Below, in pieces: positions 1-9,380 of a DNA stretch of 64,000 bases. The position numbers were made by a program, and so were the translations under genes. The first letter of the stretch is position 1. Each line of letters opens with the position of its first letter. Source of the DNA: Anabaena cylindrica PCC 7122 (GTDB lineage Bacteria; Cyanobacteriota; Cyanobacteriia; Cyanobacteriales; Nostocaceae); contig NC_019771.1 in the NCBI RefSeq assembly GCF_000317695.1, forward strand, positions 1,740,001 to 1,804,000, given 5' to 3'. Below the pieces are notes generated by a model. That model saw only the letters and a program-made list of their open reading frames with translations, made no database searches and was not told the origin of the DNA.

Positions 1-698
1 CTCAATAGTACGAGTAAAATACTTTACTAATAAGTTACTTTTTTTGTATCGGCTTACCAAGTACTTATTATAGAAGCTAGCCAGCTTCAAATCTGTCGTA
101 ATGATTTTTTGATTTGGATATATTCTGTCTGAATTCTACTAATAGATGAGAAAAAACTCCGGCTGTTTACCCTTTATATAGCAAAAAATATAGTTAAAAA
201 TTTATCTGTGTCTGAGTTTTATATTTGCGTATCGTGATGTTAGGTGTAGCTTGCATTTTCTGGCAGGGATATAGGGTCGATTTGGCAACTGTTATATCTT
301 TTAGTCCGCTTAACTAAAATAGTTTGTGTATACATTTAAAGAACAACTTATACTCATACTCACTAGATTCATAAAGGTGAATAAAAATGGTGTTCATCTT
401 CAACTGCGATCAAAAAATTGGTAAAATGCACCTGATATAGTTCGCTACCACACTATACTAAATAGTTTCTTTCAATTGAAATAGACCCCTGCTTTTTAAA
501 ATTTCCCTGAGTATAAATTTTGTCCACCCAAATCTCAATTTGATGCCAGGGATGACTATATTGATTAGACATCTAAGTATGTTGGTAGTGCAAAGGGTCA
601 TTACTAGTGTAGATGCTTACTCGAAGTTTTCTTAGGTGATATTATTGCTTGTAATTTAGATTCAGACTACACACAAGCCAAATTTTATCAAATCAAAA
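1..698. other. Intergenic region, no gene seen
   Basis: AT-rich sequence with no convincing ORF, RNA gene or repeat. It may hold the upstream part of a neighbouring gene's regulatory region, but nothing specific can be supported. Confidence 0.5.
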
Positions 699-977
699 TT
701 ACACATTTTCAGCAAAATTCCGTAAGCGCATCAGTTGACGTCTCATTTGAGGCGAGGCTTTAAATTCAGAAACCTCCTGCGCCTTCACAGACGCTTGTAG
801 TGTCTCTAAAAAGTCATCAGAACCTTCAGTTAGTGCGTCTAGTAGCACCTGTAAAAGTTGTTCACGATCGCCCAATAGACTTTTTTCCTCAATCAAACGG
901 AATTTGAGATGAATTTCGCACTCATAAACACCCACTTCGAGATTATTTATTTGGCGCGGTAATGCTTTGGAGTTCAT
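699..977 (-). CDS. Small conserved cyanobacterial protein, Asr1734/Npun_R1517-like putative heterocyst regulator
   Basis: A 92-residue soluble, charged protein with no signal peptide or membrane segment. The N-terminal half (GVYECEIHLKFRLIEEK) and the core DREQLLQVLLDALTEGSDDF, followed by a basic end (MRRQLMRLRNF), recall the short Nostocales family whose Anabaena member Asr1734 was reported to repress heterocyst differentiation when overexpressed. That assignment is from memory, not a search. It stands alone, with no coding neighbour within 1 kb on either side. The codon pattern and family length support a real gene. Biochemical role is unknown. Confidence 0.6.
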   Translation of the reverse strand: MNSKALPRQINNLEVGVYECEIHLKFRLIEEKSLLGDREQLLQVLLDALTEGSDDFLETLQASVKAQEVSEFKASPQMRRQLMRLRNFAENV

Positions 978-1621
978 AGTCTTGGAGATTCCTTTACTTG
1001 GTGTTCATGCAGTTGAGGAGCTAAAGATTCAGAAAAAAATTCTTTATATTTTTTGTGAATACAAAGAGGTGTTTGAATTAAGATTTTTTCCTCATCCATC
1101 AAATTTACATTCCATTTTTCATTCTCCTATTGTGTGCCATGTAGATTTTTACTGTCTAGTTTTTAATGATCCTGTGCTAGTTATGGCTTATGTGAGTCAT
1201 AAACTATTATTCAGTTTTTAAGATTCCATACAATAAAGTTTCTGTAAGAACTTTCCAAACCTTGTTAAAAGTTTTTACATCAACTTTATCTAAACGTCAA
1301 TCACCAGTTTTATTTTTACGGGCTATTAAGTAGTTTTACTTAAGCAAAAATGCTGGATTTTGTCTTTGATTAAAGCTAGGTAGCATAATGAACAATTTAA
1401 GTTAAATTACTAAATGTGCGCTTTTTTATCAGTGAGGTTAGAAGGAGTTAATCAGTAAAATTATGAACTGTAAAAATTTCGTTCTGGAAGTATCACACAG
1501 AATAAACTAGAATATTTTAGCCCAGAATTTTACAAAAAAGTACAGCGAGTTTTAAATATCACTAGCCATACTGAAAAAATCATTGAAATTTCAGATTTGA
1601 GCATCCGTTTCCATCATCTCA

Positions 1622-1732
1622 TTAACTCCCACAAAACATCAATTTGATTTTTGACTCTTGCTCATAATATTGCTTGAGCAATTCTTTTTCCGCTTCAGTG
1701 ACTCGATAAGTGATTAATTTTTCAAGTCTTGC
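1622..1732 (-). pseudogene. Remnant of a small DNA-binding/antitoxin-like protein
   Basis: Reading the minus strand between two stops gives about 36 residues including LITYRVTEAEKELLEQYY. This has the look of the N-terminus of ribbon-helix-helix proteins (a beta-strand followed by 'E-E-x-x-L-L-E'). There is no start codon and no continuation, so it is interpreted as a gene scrap. Identity cannot be fixed without a search. Confidence 0.35.
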
Positions 1733-2017
1733 TCAAATATAATACCGCTACTTGGGGTATTTTGAAGGATGGATATTAAGATTAAGAAACTGATTTTAAC
1801 GCTTGATGACTAAGAAATAACTGATGTGTAAAATCAGAATTAATCCAAGTAAAAATTAACAATTCTCAGTACCAAAAAGCTAAAGTTAATACAAAAATAT
1901 CCTGCTTTTTGAAGTTGCACCTTTTTTGTCTACTCTTCACCGTTCTGCTGACAAATTTCCTGCAAGATTAGGAAAATGTTAGAGTATAATTATTTTAATG
2001 TGTGTCGTGTGACAAAA

Positions 2018-2119
2018 TTAAACCGCATCTGCTCGCTTGGCTTTAGCCGCCGAATCCGCTTCAAACTCTAAAATTTTAGTAGTGGTAGTAACCAACCGAG
2101 ACAGTATGCTAGTTAAAGT
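2018..2119 (-). pseudogene. C-terminal remnant of an unidentified protein
   Basis: A stop-to-stop frame of about 33 codons ends with KILEFEADSAAKAKRADAV then TAA. The amphipathic, charged composition is typical of a true C-terminus rather than random AT-rich DNA. No start codon is present. Parent family not recognised. Confidence 0.3.
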
Positions 2120-2241
2120 TCACAAAATATCTTCCACAGGAAGCTAAAGCTGCGCTAAAAGCTTGTAAGTTGAGAGAATGAAGCTCAGGCACAGCAGTTA
2201 AAATGATTGCAGTGTAATTAACCAATATCTTACACATTTTT

Positions 2242-2598
2242 ATGGATAACCCGATGCTGCTCAAGTCCACAACCCGTCATATTCGCATTTTTGCGGCGGA
2301 AATGGACAAGGATGAACTAGTTCCTAGTAATCATGTATTGACGTTAGATATTGACCCAGACAACGAATTTAACTGGAATGAAGACACTCTGCAAAAAGTT
2401 TATCGCAAGTTTGATGAACTGGTAGAGGCCTCTAGTGGTGTAGATCTCACAGATTATAACTTACGCCGAATTGGGTCAGACCTGGAGCATTATCTGCGAT
2501 CGCTCCTACAAAAAGGCGAAATTAGCTACAATCTCTCTAGCCGTGTGACTAACTACAGCATGGGACTACCCCGAGTTGCAGCCAACGCAAATCAATAA
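2242..2598 (+). CDS. ndhM: NAD(P)H-quinone oxidoreductase subunit M (NDH-1 complex)
   Basis: NdhM is an oxygenic-photosynthesis-specific peripheral subunit of the cyanobacterial NDH-1 complex on the thylakoid membrane, needed for respiration and cyclic electron flow around photosystem I. The 118-residue length and the conserved blocks LKSTTRHIRIFAAE, LDIDPDNEFNW, YRKFDELVEASSG and YNLRRIGSDLEHYLRSLLQ match the family along the full length. It has no membrane segment, as expected. It is followed 90 bp later by the PP2C gene on the same strand, but a shared function is not implied. Confidence 0.95.
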   Translation: MDNPMLLKSTTRHIRIFAAEMDKDELVPSNHVLTLDIDPDNEFNWNEDTLQKVYRKFDELVEASSGVDLTDYNLRRIGSDLEHYLRSLLQKGEISYNLSSRVTNYSMGLPRVAANANQ

Positions 2599-2687
2599 GG
2601 TTATGAGTTACTGGTGAGTTATAAATTTTGTAACTCACCAAAAAATAATGTTAAATAAATTGCCAATCGCTGATCGGTTCGACAAAT

Positions 2688-4655
2688 ATGGAAAATGACG
2701 CGGCAACGCTCTACTGCCCAAATGAATATTGTCAAGCTGCTAACCCCCTGACCTACAAGTTTTGCCAGAGATGTTCCACACCTTTACCCAAGCGTTACCT
2801 CCGGGCAGTGGGAGATAGTTTGAACTTGGGTATTCCTGGAGAAATTTTAGCCGATCGCTATCTAGTCATTAATCAATCAATAATCTTTGACCTCAAGCCT
2901 GGTTTATTACCCCAAATACCTGAATTAGATAATTTACAGCAAATTAAAGCTTATCTTAAGCTAATTCCTTACCGCTTACACATCCCGCAAATATATGGAA
3001 TGCTCTCTATTAACGAGGGTCAATCTCTATTACTCTTAGAACAACCACCCCTAGTAGCTGATAGTGCAGACTCTCAAATCCATCTGTGCAGCAAGCTAAC
3101 AACGGCTTGGGGTGATGCCTCATCAATGCGGCAAATGAATTGGCTATGGCAGTTAGCTCATTTGTGGCAACCCCTTTGGACCGAAGGAGTCGCCTCTAGC
3201 TTATTAGACTCCAATTTATTACGAGTTGAAGGGTCTTTAGTAAGGTTACTAGAATTACATTTTGATTCACAAACAGCACCAACATTATCGCAATTAGGAG
3301 AATTTTGGCAACAACTGCTCAAAGAAGCAAAACCAGCCATAGCTGAATTTGTTAAGCAAATTAGCAATTCTCTCATTCACGGCGAAATTAACACATCTGA
3401 GCTATTAATTAAAGTTTTAGATCAAGGATTGGCAAGATTAGGACAAACCTCATCGGGTCGGAATTCACCTACCCAAACCACCATTAAAATTGTCACGCAA
3501 ACAGACACAGGACCTAGTCGTCAACGGAACGAAGATGCTTGTTACCCTTCTAGTGGTGTAGTTGTGAGTAAGCCTCCCCAACAAACTGCCTTAGCTATCG
3601 TCTGTGATGGTATTGGTGGGCATGAAGGAGGCAATATAGCATCAAGTTTAGCCATTGAAACCATTCAGCAGCAGGTAAAAGAACTAACTTCTGTTCCTTA
3701 TGAAAATATAGACCCCTTGCTGCTGTTAAATGATTTGGAACAGGCCGTAGCACTTGTAAATGATAAAATTAGTCAACGCAATGACACGGAACATCGCCAA
3801 GGACGACAACGGATGGGAACAACCTTGGTCATGGCCTTACCCATTGCCCATGAAATGTATATTACCCATATTGGTGATAGTCGTGCCTACTGGATTACAC
3901 GCCACGGTTGTTATCAAGTTACTCTAGATGATGATGTGGCTTCCCGTGAGGTGCGTTTAGGCTATGCTGTTTATCGTGAAGCATTACAACATAGTGGTTC
4001 TGGTTCTTTAGTCCAAGCTTTAGGGATGGGTAAAAGTGTCTCATTGCATCCCACATCCCAACGATTTATCATAGACGAAGATGCAGTTTTTCTCCTTACA
4101 TCCGATGGTTTAAGTGATTTTGACCGAGTGGAAGAGTATTGGGAAACAGAAATTTTACCAATTATTTCTGGTGATACAAATATAGAAAATGCTGCCCAGC
4201 GACTGATAGAAATAGCTAATACAAAAAATGGACATGATAATGTCACGATCGCTTTAGTGCATTCTCAAGTCAAATACTCCGAACCAGAAGTGGCACTCAA
4301 AGCAGACATTATTACTACTATTTCAGCCAGCAAAACGGTAGATTTAACACCAAGAACAACAAACAGCACAACTTTAGGCAATTCTCATCAGCAAACTCAG
4401 GTAATTCCCGAAACTAAGCCGGTGCGTGCTTCTCAACTACCACTCCAATTACTAATTCTTTTAGGAGTACTTTTAGCAGCAGGTTCATTGGGATATTGGC
4501 TCAAAATCCAACGGCAGATACCTTCTAGAATTACAGATCCCCTAATTCCATTTGTTAGTCCACAACCAACAATAACCGAAACACCTTCACCAGAAACCTT
4601 GGATAAACAGGAAGATTTTTCGCCCGCACCAGTTGGTCAACCGCCCCCACCTTAG
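2688..4655 (+). CDS. PP2C-family serine/threonine phosphatase with N-terminal zinc ribbon and C-terminal membrane anchor
   Basis: The protein has 655 residues. A zinc ribbon with Cys10, Cys15, Cys26 and Cys29 is followed by a ~230-residue pseudo-kinase-like linker and a PP2C catalytic domain (about 265-530). The metal-binding signatures are visible: RQRNEDACYP, CDGIGGHEGG near residue 306, THIGDSRAYW, LTSDGLSDF and NGHDNVTIAL. A hydrophobic stretch near residues 583-605 is the likely membrane anchor, followed by a Pro/Thr-rich tail. It should dephosphorylate Ser/Thr-phosphoproteins at the cytoplasmic face of the membrane. The next gene encodes a protein with an FHA phosphothreonine-binding domain, which suggests the pair belongs to one phospho-signalling module. 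Substrates are unknown. Confidence 0.85.
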   Translation: MENDAATLYCPNEYCQAANPLTYKFCQRCSTPLPKRYLRAVGDSLNLGIPGEILADRYLVINQSIIFDLKPGLLPQIPELDNLQQIKAYLKLIPYRLHIPQIYGMLSINEGQSLLLLEQPPLVADSADSQIHLCSKLTTAWGDASSMRQMNWLWQLAHLWQPLWTEGVASSLLDSNLLRVEGSLVRLLELHFDSQTAPTLSQLGEFWQQLLKEAKPAIAEFVKQISNSLIHGEINTSELLIKVLDQGLARLGQTSSGRNSPTQTTIKIVTQTDTGPSRQRNEDACYPSSGVVVSKPPQQTALAIVCDGIGGHEGGNIASSLAIETIQQQVKELTSVPYENIDPLLLLNDLEQAVALVNDKISQRNDTEHRQGRQRMGTTLVMALPIAHEMYITHIGDSRAYWITRHGCYQVTLDDDVASREVRLGYAVYREALQHSGSGSLVQALGMGKSVSLHPTSQRFIIDEDAVFLLTSDGLSDFDRVEEYWETEILPIISGDTNIENAAQRLIEIANTKNGHDNVTIALVHSQVKYSEPEVALKADIITTISASKTVDLTPRTTNSTTLGNSHQQTQVIPETKPVRASQLPLQLLILLGVLLAAGSLGYWLKIQRQIPSRITDPLIPFVSPQPTITETPSPETLDKQEDFSPAPVGQPPPP

Positions 4656-4877
4656 TACTTGGAGGTAGCAAGAAAGCTTTTTGATCAGATTATAGAAGGC
4701 TTTTTAACTGGATAGTTATTTCCGTCACACTACATCAGTGATTATCATCACCGTCATAGGATATGATAATGCAGGTAATAAACAAAATCAAAAATTCACT
4801 AGGTACAAATTTATTCCTGCTGGACAAAAGAGTTTATTGTCAATTATTTGTTCTTAGAGTTTAGTTTCCACAAATCC

Positions 4878-6455
4878 ATGTCCTGCCTGAATCTGGCGAT
4901 CGCCCGTCTGGTAAATACTGGCACTGATAACTTCGCTATTTGGGTGGTTAAGGCTCCCTATCCCAGTGGTTATGTTTTGCGTGACTGTGTTTTTGCTACT
5001 GAACTTAGTCAAATTTGGCAAGAATGGCAACAAATGTTTGCTGGTCATAGCCCCATAGATATTGGTTCATTATCGACATCTCCAGGATTAAATACATTAC
5101 CAATTGATTTGAGTTCACCCCTGGTTGGTCAAACGACAAGTCCTTACAGTAGTCGGTTGATGCAATATTTGGGGATAAGTTTATGGAGTTGGGTATTTGA
5201 TGGAGCAATTCTAGGTAGTTTAGAACGTAGTCGCGGGATGGCTATGGGTCAAAATAAACGTTTGCGCTTTCGCTTAGAAATTCGTGACCCTGATCTGATT
5301 GCTCTACCTTGGGAAATTATGCAGCGCGAACCCGGACAGTCGGCAATATCTCTTTCTCAAGATATTTTATTTAGTCGCACTACCAGTGAAGTTGAACCTT
5401 TACCAAATTTGCGAGCTGATCCAGCTTTAAATGTCTTATTGGTTTTAGGACATGATGACAATCTAGAATTGGAAAAAGAAGCTGCTATTCTGGAGAAAAT
5501 CTTGTCAGAATGTAGTCCATCTGGTAAAAATTCTGTATCAGCCTGTATGGTGAAGACACTCTTGCAACCCACTCCACAACAGTTAATTCAAGAGTTGGAA
5601 ACCAAAGCTTATAATGTATTTTTCTTCGCTGGCCACGGTCTACCTGCTCCAGATGGGGGTTTATTATTTTTGGGGACAGATATGACCCTAAATGGTATAG
5701 AATTAGCCCAAGTACTAACTCGCACAGGTGTAAAGCTTGGGGTGTTTAATGCTTGCTGGGGAGCGCAACCAGCGACAATTAATCAACAGGCAATACCAGC
5801 TAGTAGTTTAGCAGAAGTACTCATTCGTCATGGTGTACCTGCGGTATTGGCAATGCGAGATGAAATTGCAGACCAAGAAAGTCACAGTTTTATTCAAGCT
5901 TTTGCAGAAGCACTGCGATCGCGCAAACCAATTGATGAGGCAGTAGCAGCAGCTAGGCAAGAACTGTTAACAATCTATAAGTTCAATCAACCTGCTTGGA
6001 CATTACCAGTTCTCTACCTACATCCAGATTTTCATGGTGATCTGATTAAAGGTATTGATGAAGGAGTTACAGAATTACCCGATACGGCTATTTCTGGACT
6101 AGGTTCTCCAATACCCACAGCTTCTTTGCGATCGCTCTCCCCAGAAGGTAAAACTTGGTTACTGCGTTCTGGTGTCACTCGTATTGGTCGCACAAAGGAC
6201 AATGATATTATCATCCCCGAATTGTATGTTTCTAAACGCCATGCCGAAATATTATGCCGAAGTATTTTCACTGGGACTAAATCAGTTCAAACTTACTATC
6301 TGCAAGATTTTTCTACCTATGGTACAACTTGGTGTCTAAGTTCAAATGGATGGCAACAAATTCTCCGCGAGGAAGTGCCTCTAACATCGGGAATGCATTT
6401 AAAGTTTGGTAGCGCTAAAGCTGAAACTTGGGAGTTTCTGATCGAAGAACCCTAA
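4878..6455 (+). CDS. CHAT (caspase-like) protease domain fused to C-terminal FHA domain
   Basis: The start at 4878 (MSCLNLAIARL) is preferred over the ATG at 4848, because conserved-looking sequence begins there. That gives 525 residues. A CHAT/caspase-HetF-like domain is indicated by FFAGHGLPAPDGG (His near residue 252) and GVFNACWGAQ (Cys near residue 290), the expected His-Cys catalytic pair, plus LAEVLIRHGVPAVLAMRDE after it. The last ~90 residues form an FHA domain (GVTRIGRTKDNDIIIPE, VSKRHAEI), which binds phosphothreonine. The architecture suggests a protease-like switch recruited to phosphorylated partners, consistent with the adjacent PP2C gene. Substrate is unknown, and proteolytic activity is inferred from the dyad only. 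Confidence 0.8.
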   Translation: MSCLNLAIARLVNTGTDNFAIWVVKAPYPSGYVLRDCVFATELSQIWQEWQQMFAGHSPIDIGSLSTSPGLNTLPIDLSSPLVGQTTSPYSSRLMQYLGISLWSWVFDGAILGSLERSRGMAMGQNKRLRFRLEIRDPDLIALPWEIMQREPGQSAISLSQDILFSRTTSEVEPLPNLRADPALNVLLVLGHDDNLELEKEAAILEKILSECSPSGKNSVSACMVKTLLQPTPQQLIQELETKAYNVFFFAGHGLPAPDGGLLFLGTDMTLNGIELAQVLTRTGVKLGVFNACWGAQPATINQQAIPASSLAEVLIRHGVPAVLAMRDEIADQESHSFIQAFAEALRSRKPIDEAVAAARQELLTIYKFNQPAWTLPVLYLHPDFHGDLIKGIDEGVTELPDTAISGLGSPIPTASLRSLSPEGKTWLLRSGVTRIGRTKDNDIIIPELYVSKRHAEILCRSIFTGTKSVQTYYLQDFSTYGTTWCLSSNGWQQILREEVPLTSGMHLKFGSAKAETWEFLIEEP

Positions 6456-6519
6456 GAAAGAAATAAGCAACGGCGAATTTTTGGACTTTAACAATTTACT
6501 CTGAACACAAAACAAGTCT

Positions 6520-6777
6520 ACCTGAGTTTGGAGTTTGGAGTTTGGAGTTTGGAGTTTGGAGTTTGGAGTTTGGAGTTTGGAGTTTGGAGTTTGGAGTTTG
6601 GAGTTTGGAGGTCGGAGTTTGGAGTTTGGAGGTCGGAGTTTGGAGTTTGGAGTTTGGAGTTTGGAGTTTGGAGACGCTACGCGAACGGAGTTATGATTTT
6701 TAAGAGCGAGAGAATAAGGGTTTGAGACTCCTACTGGGGGCGAGTTTTCCACAAATTATCTTATGTCGAACTCAGGT
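6520..6777. mobile_element. MITE-like element with ACCTGAGTT terminal inverted repeats and expanded heptamer array (copy 1)
   Basis: The 258-bp element starts with ACCTGAGTT (6520-6528) and ends with AACTCAGGT (6769-6777), perfect inverted repeats. AAGTC is found at both flanks (6514-6518 and 6778-6782) as a possible target duplication. The left half is a tandem array of GGAGTTT heptamers with GGAGGTC variants (about 6527-6670). The right half (6670-6777) is a unique core that recurs at 60105-60212 with 106 of 108 bases identical. No transposase is encoded. The CDS-like frames across the heptamers are translation artefacts. Confidence 0.75.
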
Positions 6778-6855
6778 AAGTCCAATTATTTTTTGCGGAA
6801 ATCTGATTCTTCCAGTTGTAGCTGTCAACAAGGCTAATTAATTATGAGGTGAAAC

Positions 6856-7479
6856 ATGATTAATAAAATCAACGGTTTACATACTTGTCAAGATTTAAAA
6901 TCTTCAGTAGATCTAGAGTTATTAGAAATACTACTACAACCTGAAGATGCTGCTTATCCCTGGAATCCTGACGACCAGGAATCAGAAGCGTATTTTAACA
7001 AACTAGAGCAGCAGCTTGGGTGGCAGGATTTAGTAGAAGAACACCTGGCTACACAAACGCAAGATTTTTATCACAATCTCGATGCAATTTGGACTCAAGT
7101 TTATCATTCTAAAACTGATCATGATGAACAGCCAGCTAAAAGTCTACAAGCATCCTTGCATAGTGCTTTTGCTGCTTGTGTTCCTGCCAATTGGCTAAAT
7201 GCGATCGCTCAAAAAGCAGCGGCAATTATTAGTTTAGAGCAATCAGCTAGTGAGAAACTAGTAGAATGCATTCAAGCTTTATTACCAACTTGGGACACAG
7301 ATGACCTGTTAGTTTTAGCCCGTCCTTTTGCATACTCTATGCGAAGTAGCGAGCAACAACATTTGACATCTGTAATCAGCAATATTGAAAATCGGGAGTG
7401 GTCTAGTTTATCAGAAATAGAACAGGCCAAAGTTAGTTTAGCGATCGCAGACTATGCTCTCAAACAACTTTCTAGCTGA
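6856..7479 (+). CDS. Conserved cyanobacterial hypothetical protein
   Basis: A 207-residue soluble, acidic, helix-rich protein. A good ribosome binding site (GAGGTG, 7 nt before ATG) supports the start. Visible features are an N-terminal segment LLQPEDAAYPWNPDDQESEAYF, a middle helix-rich part and a C-terminal IADYALKQL. No catalytic motif, signal peptide or membrane segment is seen. I do not recognise a family with known function. It follows the CHAT-FHA gene by 400 bp but the MITE lies between, so an operon is unlikely. Confidence 0.7.
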   Translation: MINKINGLHTCQDLKSSVDLELLEILLQPEDAAYPWNPDDQESEAYFNKLEQQLGWQDLVEEHLATQTQDFYHNLDAIWTQVYHSKTDHDEQPAKSLQASLHSAFAACVPANWLNAIAQKAAAIISLEQSASEKLVECIQALLPTWDTDDLLVLARPFAYSMRSSEQQHLTSVISNIENREWSSLSEIEQAKVSLAIADYALKQLSS

Positions 7480-7772
7480 CAAACCTAATCTTAATTTTAT
7501 GCCCTCATTCACGAGCTGCTATTGAATTAGGGTGGTAATTACTTTTTATTTTTTGTGGCTCTGTGCTTCTGTGTCTCAAATTCACCTGGTGAATTTTAGT
7601 TTTTTAGCCATAACTGCCTCAGCATAAACCACATATAGACTGATTAGGAAAATTAAACCATATATCCTTAGACATAAAAAATCTAGGGAACTAGGTGATA
7701 GGTGATAGGAGGCAGGAAGCAGAAGAAAGATGTTACTCCCCATTGCCCAGCCCCTAGTCCCTGATAAGTATT
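7480..7772. other. Intergenic spacer between convergent genes
   Basis: A 293-bp gap between the ends of a plus-strand and a minus-strand gene. It contains short tandem GGTGATA and GGCAGGAAG-type repeats near 7690-7725. No clear hairpin terminator or small gene was found. Confidence 0.4.
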
Positions 7773-9143
7773 TTATTTGGGTTCGAGAAAGCGAGTAGCG
7801 AAATTTTGCGATCGCGTTGGTGATAAAACCCGTGCTTTAAGAATTGCAGCCATCAAAAAAGCGTAAGATAAAACACCCACAATCACCAACAGCAAGGCAT
7901 TAATAGAACCCGTAGCATTCCACAAAGCATGAAGTGCAGAGGCACTCAAATAACCAACCGAAAGAATCTGCCAACCCATCATCGGCTTGAGGACAGCTAA
8001 CCCGATAAAATACCCCAAATAACCGCTGTAAGCCATGTGTCCAGCTACAGAGCCTAAAATGCGCGGAATCAGTAACTGTAAACCTACCAGCTGACCAGCT
8101 CCTACCCCTGCTTGTTGAGTGACATTTTGCGTAATTACAGGTACATATTGACCAAGAGTTTCTAGCAAAGTGAAACCCACAGCCGAAGCAGTTCCCAGCA
8201 AAATACCATCTAGAGGTTCCCAGACCCCTATCCGTTCTCGCCAAGGTGATGGCAAGGAATTACCGATAAAATATGCACCCAATACTGGTAATGCCTTGAG
8301 AAATTCTTCCATCAAACCAGCGCCAAAAAACATTCGCACCAGTAATTCTGTGAAGGTAATCGAGTCTTGAGACGAAGGTAAACTACCAGGCAGAATCACG
8401 CGAAAGACAAAGATAAAAAAATCTAATAAAGGACTGAGCAAAATCAGTGCTGTACTCAATGCCATAGCGATGAGTACCCACCAAGGCTTAGGTTTACCAC
8501 ATAGTTGATAAACAAAGTAGTAAGCAGCAGAGGCGATATACGACCCGACAATAACTTGATTTGCTTGGGGATTCCCGACTGTCCCAAACATTAACACGAC
8601 AAAGATAACTGTTAATATTCCCGGTACAAGATAAGCTTTACGAGTTAGATCTTTACCAGTGGAAATAATAGGAAACAGTTGTGTAAAGCTCACCGAATCA
8701 TGCTGTGATTGCCGTTGACGATGATTCCCCGATGCAATTACTGTCCCTTGGTTAGCGGTCATCACTGTTGGTTGGGGGATGAATTCATACTCGAAAATGA
8801 ATTGCGGCCCATCAGCACCCAAGGAAATGCGATCGCCTTGGTGCAATTCCTGAGAACCTTGCAACCGTTGTCCATTTAAAAAAGTGCCATTAGCGCTATT
8901 TAAATCGCAAATTACCCAACTGAACTTGCTATCTGGAGATAAAGAGAGGGGACGAACCACTGCATGACGACGAGATACCATCCGGTACATCATGGCATCC
9001 AAGACAACTTGGCAGCTGGGGTCGCGTCCAATGACCATCTCTTGACTGGGAAGTAGTGAGTAGCGAGATTCTGAACCAGAAGCTACGACCTTACTAGACA
9101 CTAGCCGCAGAAATGCATTATGTCTTGCGTTTTTGCCTGTCAT
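7773..9143 (-). CDS. FHA domain-PrsW intramembrane glutamic-type protease fusion
   Basis: A 456-residue protein. Residues ~25-110 are an FHA domain (MVIGRDPSCQVVLD, VSRRHAVVRP, CDLNSANGTFLNG), a cytoplasmic phosphothreonine reader. From ~residue 176 there are about seven or eight hydrophobic segments. The PrsW signatures are present: GAGLMEEFLKALPV (Glu-Glu near residue 278), GHMAYSGYLGYFIG (His near 367) and ASALHALWNATG (His near 404), which together form the presumed intramembrane active site. PrsW in Bacillus cleaves an anti-sigma factor at site 1. The partner here is unknown. Fusion to FHA implies that phosphorylation directs or gates proteolysis, the same theme as the CHAT-FHA gene nearby. 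Confidence 0.85.
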   Translation of the reverse strand: MTGKNARHNAFLRLVSSKVVASGSESRYSLLPSQEMVIGRDPSCQVVLDAMMYRMVSRRHAVVRPLSLSPDSKFSWVICDLNSANGTFLNGQRLQGSQELHQGDRISLGADGPQFIFEYEFIPQPTVMTANQGTVIASGNHRQRQSQHDSVSFTQLFPIISTGKDLTRKAYLVPGILTVIFVVLMFGTVGNPQANQVIVGSYIASAAYYFVYQLCGKPKPWWVLIAMALSTALILLSPLLDFFIFVFRVILPGSLPSSQDSITFTELLVRMFFGAGLMEEFLKALPVLGAYFIGNSLPSPWRERIGVWEPLDGILLGTASAVGFTLLETLGQYVPVITQNVTQQAGVGAGQLVGLQLLIPRILGSVAGHMAYSGYLGYFIGLAVLKPMMGWQILSVGYLSASALHALWNATGSINALLLVIVGVLSYAFLMAAILKARVLSPTRSQNFATRFLEPK

Positions 9144-9380
9144 CGAGTTAGTGAGTGTGTCTAAACAAATTCTATGGCTTACGCCATACTATCAAATGTG
9201 TTGGTAGTAGATTTAACCTTGGTCATATTAACAGCAGCACCATTGCTAAATCCACTATAGCTGCACCAACCGTTGCTTTGCTCCAATTAAAAATACAAAA
9301 TACCAAATTTAAAATCCAGAAACTAACCAATGTCGATTCTTGGTTATTTTATGACGGAAAACAGACTACTGACCACTGAA

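Larger units (their letters stand above)
978..2241. other. Gene-poor, decayed region
   Basis: About 1.26 kb with no intact gene. Two short minus-strand reading frames (1622-1732 and 2018-2119) look protein-like and are listed separately as remnants. The remainder is AT-rich and the possible plus-strand ORF 967-1221 is low-complexity translation. The region looks like eroded former coding sequence upstream of ndhM. Confidence 0.5.

Noticed and set aside
967..1221. Plus-strand 84-codon ORF
   Set aside because: Overlaps the start of the Asr1734-like gene, with composition typical of translated AT-rich DNA and no ribosome binding site.
6528..6725. ORFs on both strands over the heptamer array
   Set aside because: They are translations of GGAGTTT repeats (SLEFGVW / TPNSKLQ) and not proteins.
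9155..9379. Plus-strand 74-codon ORF upstream of the FHA-PrsW gene
   Set aside because: Low-complexity tail (KIQNTKFKIQK) from common intergenic sequence and no conserved pattern.
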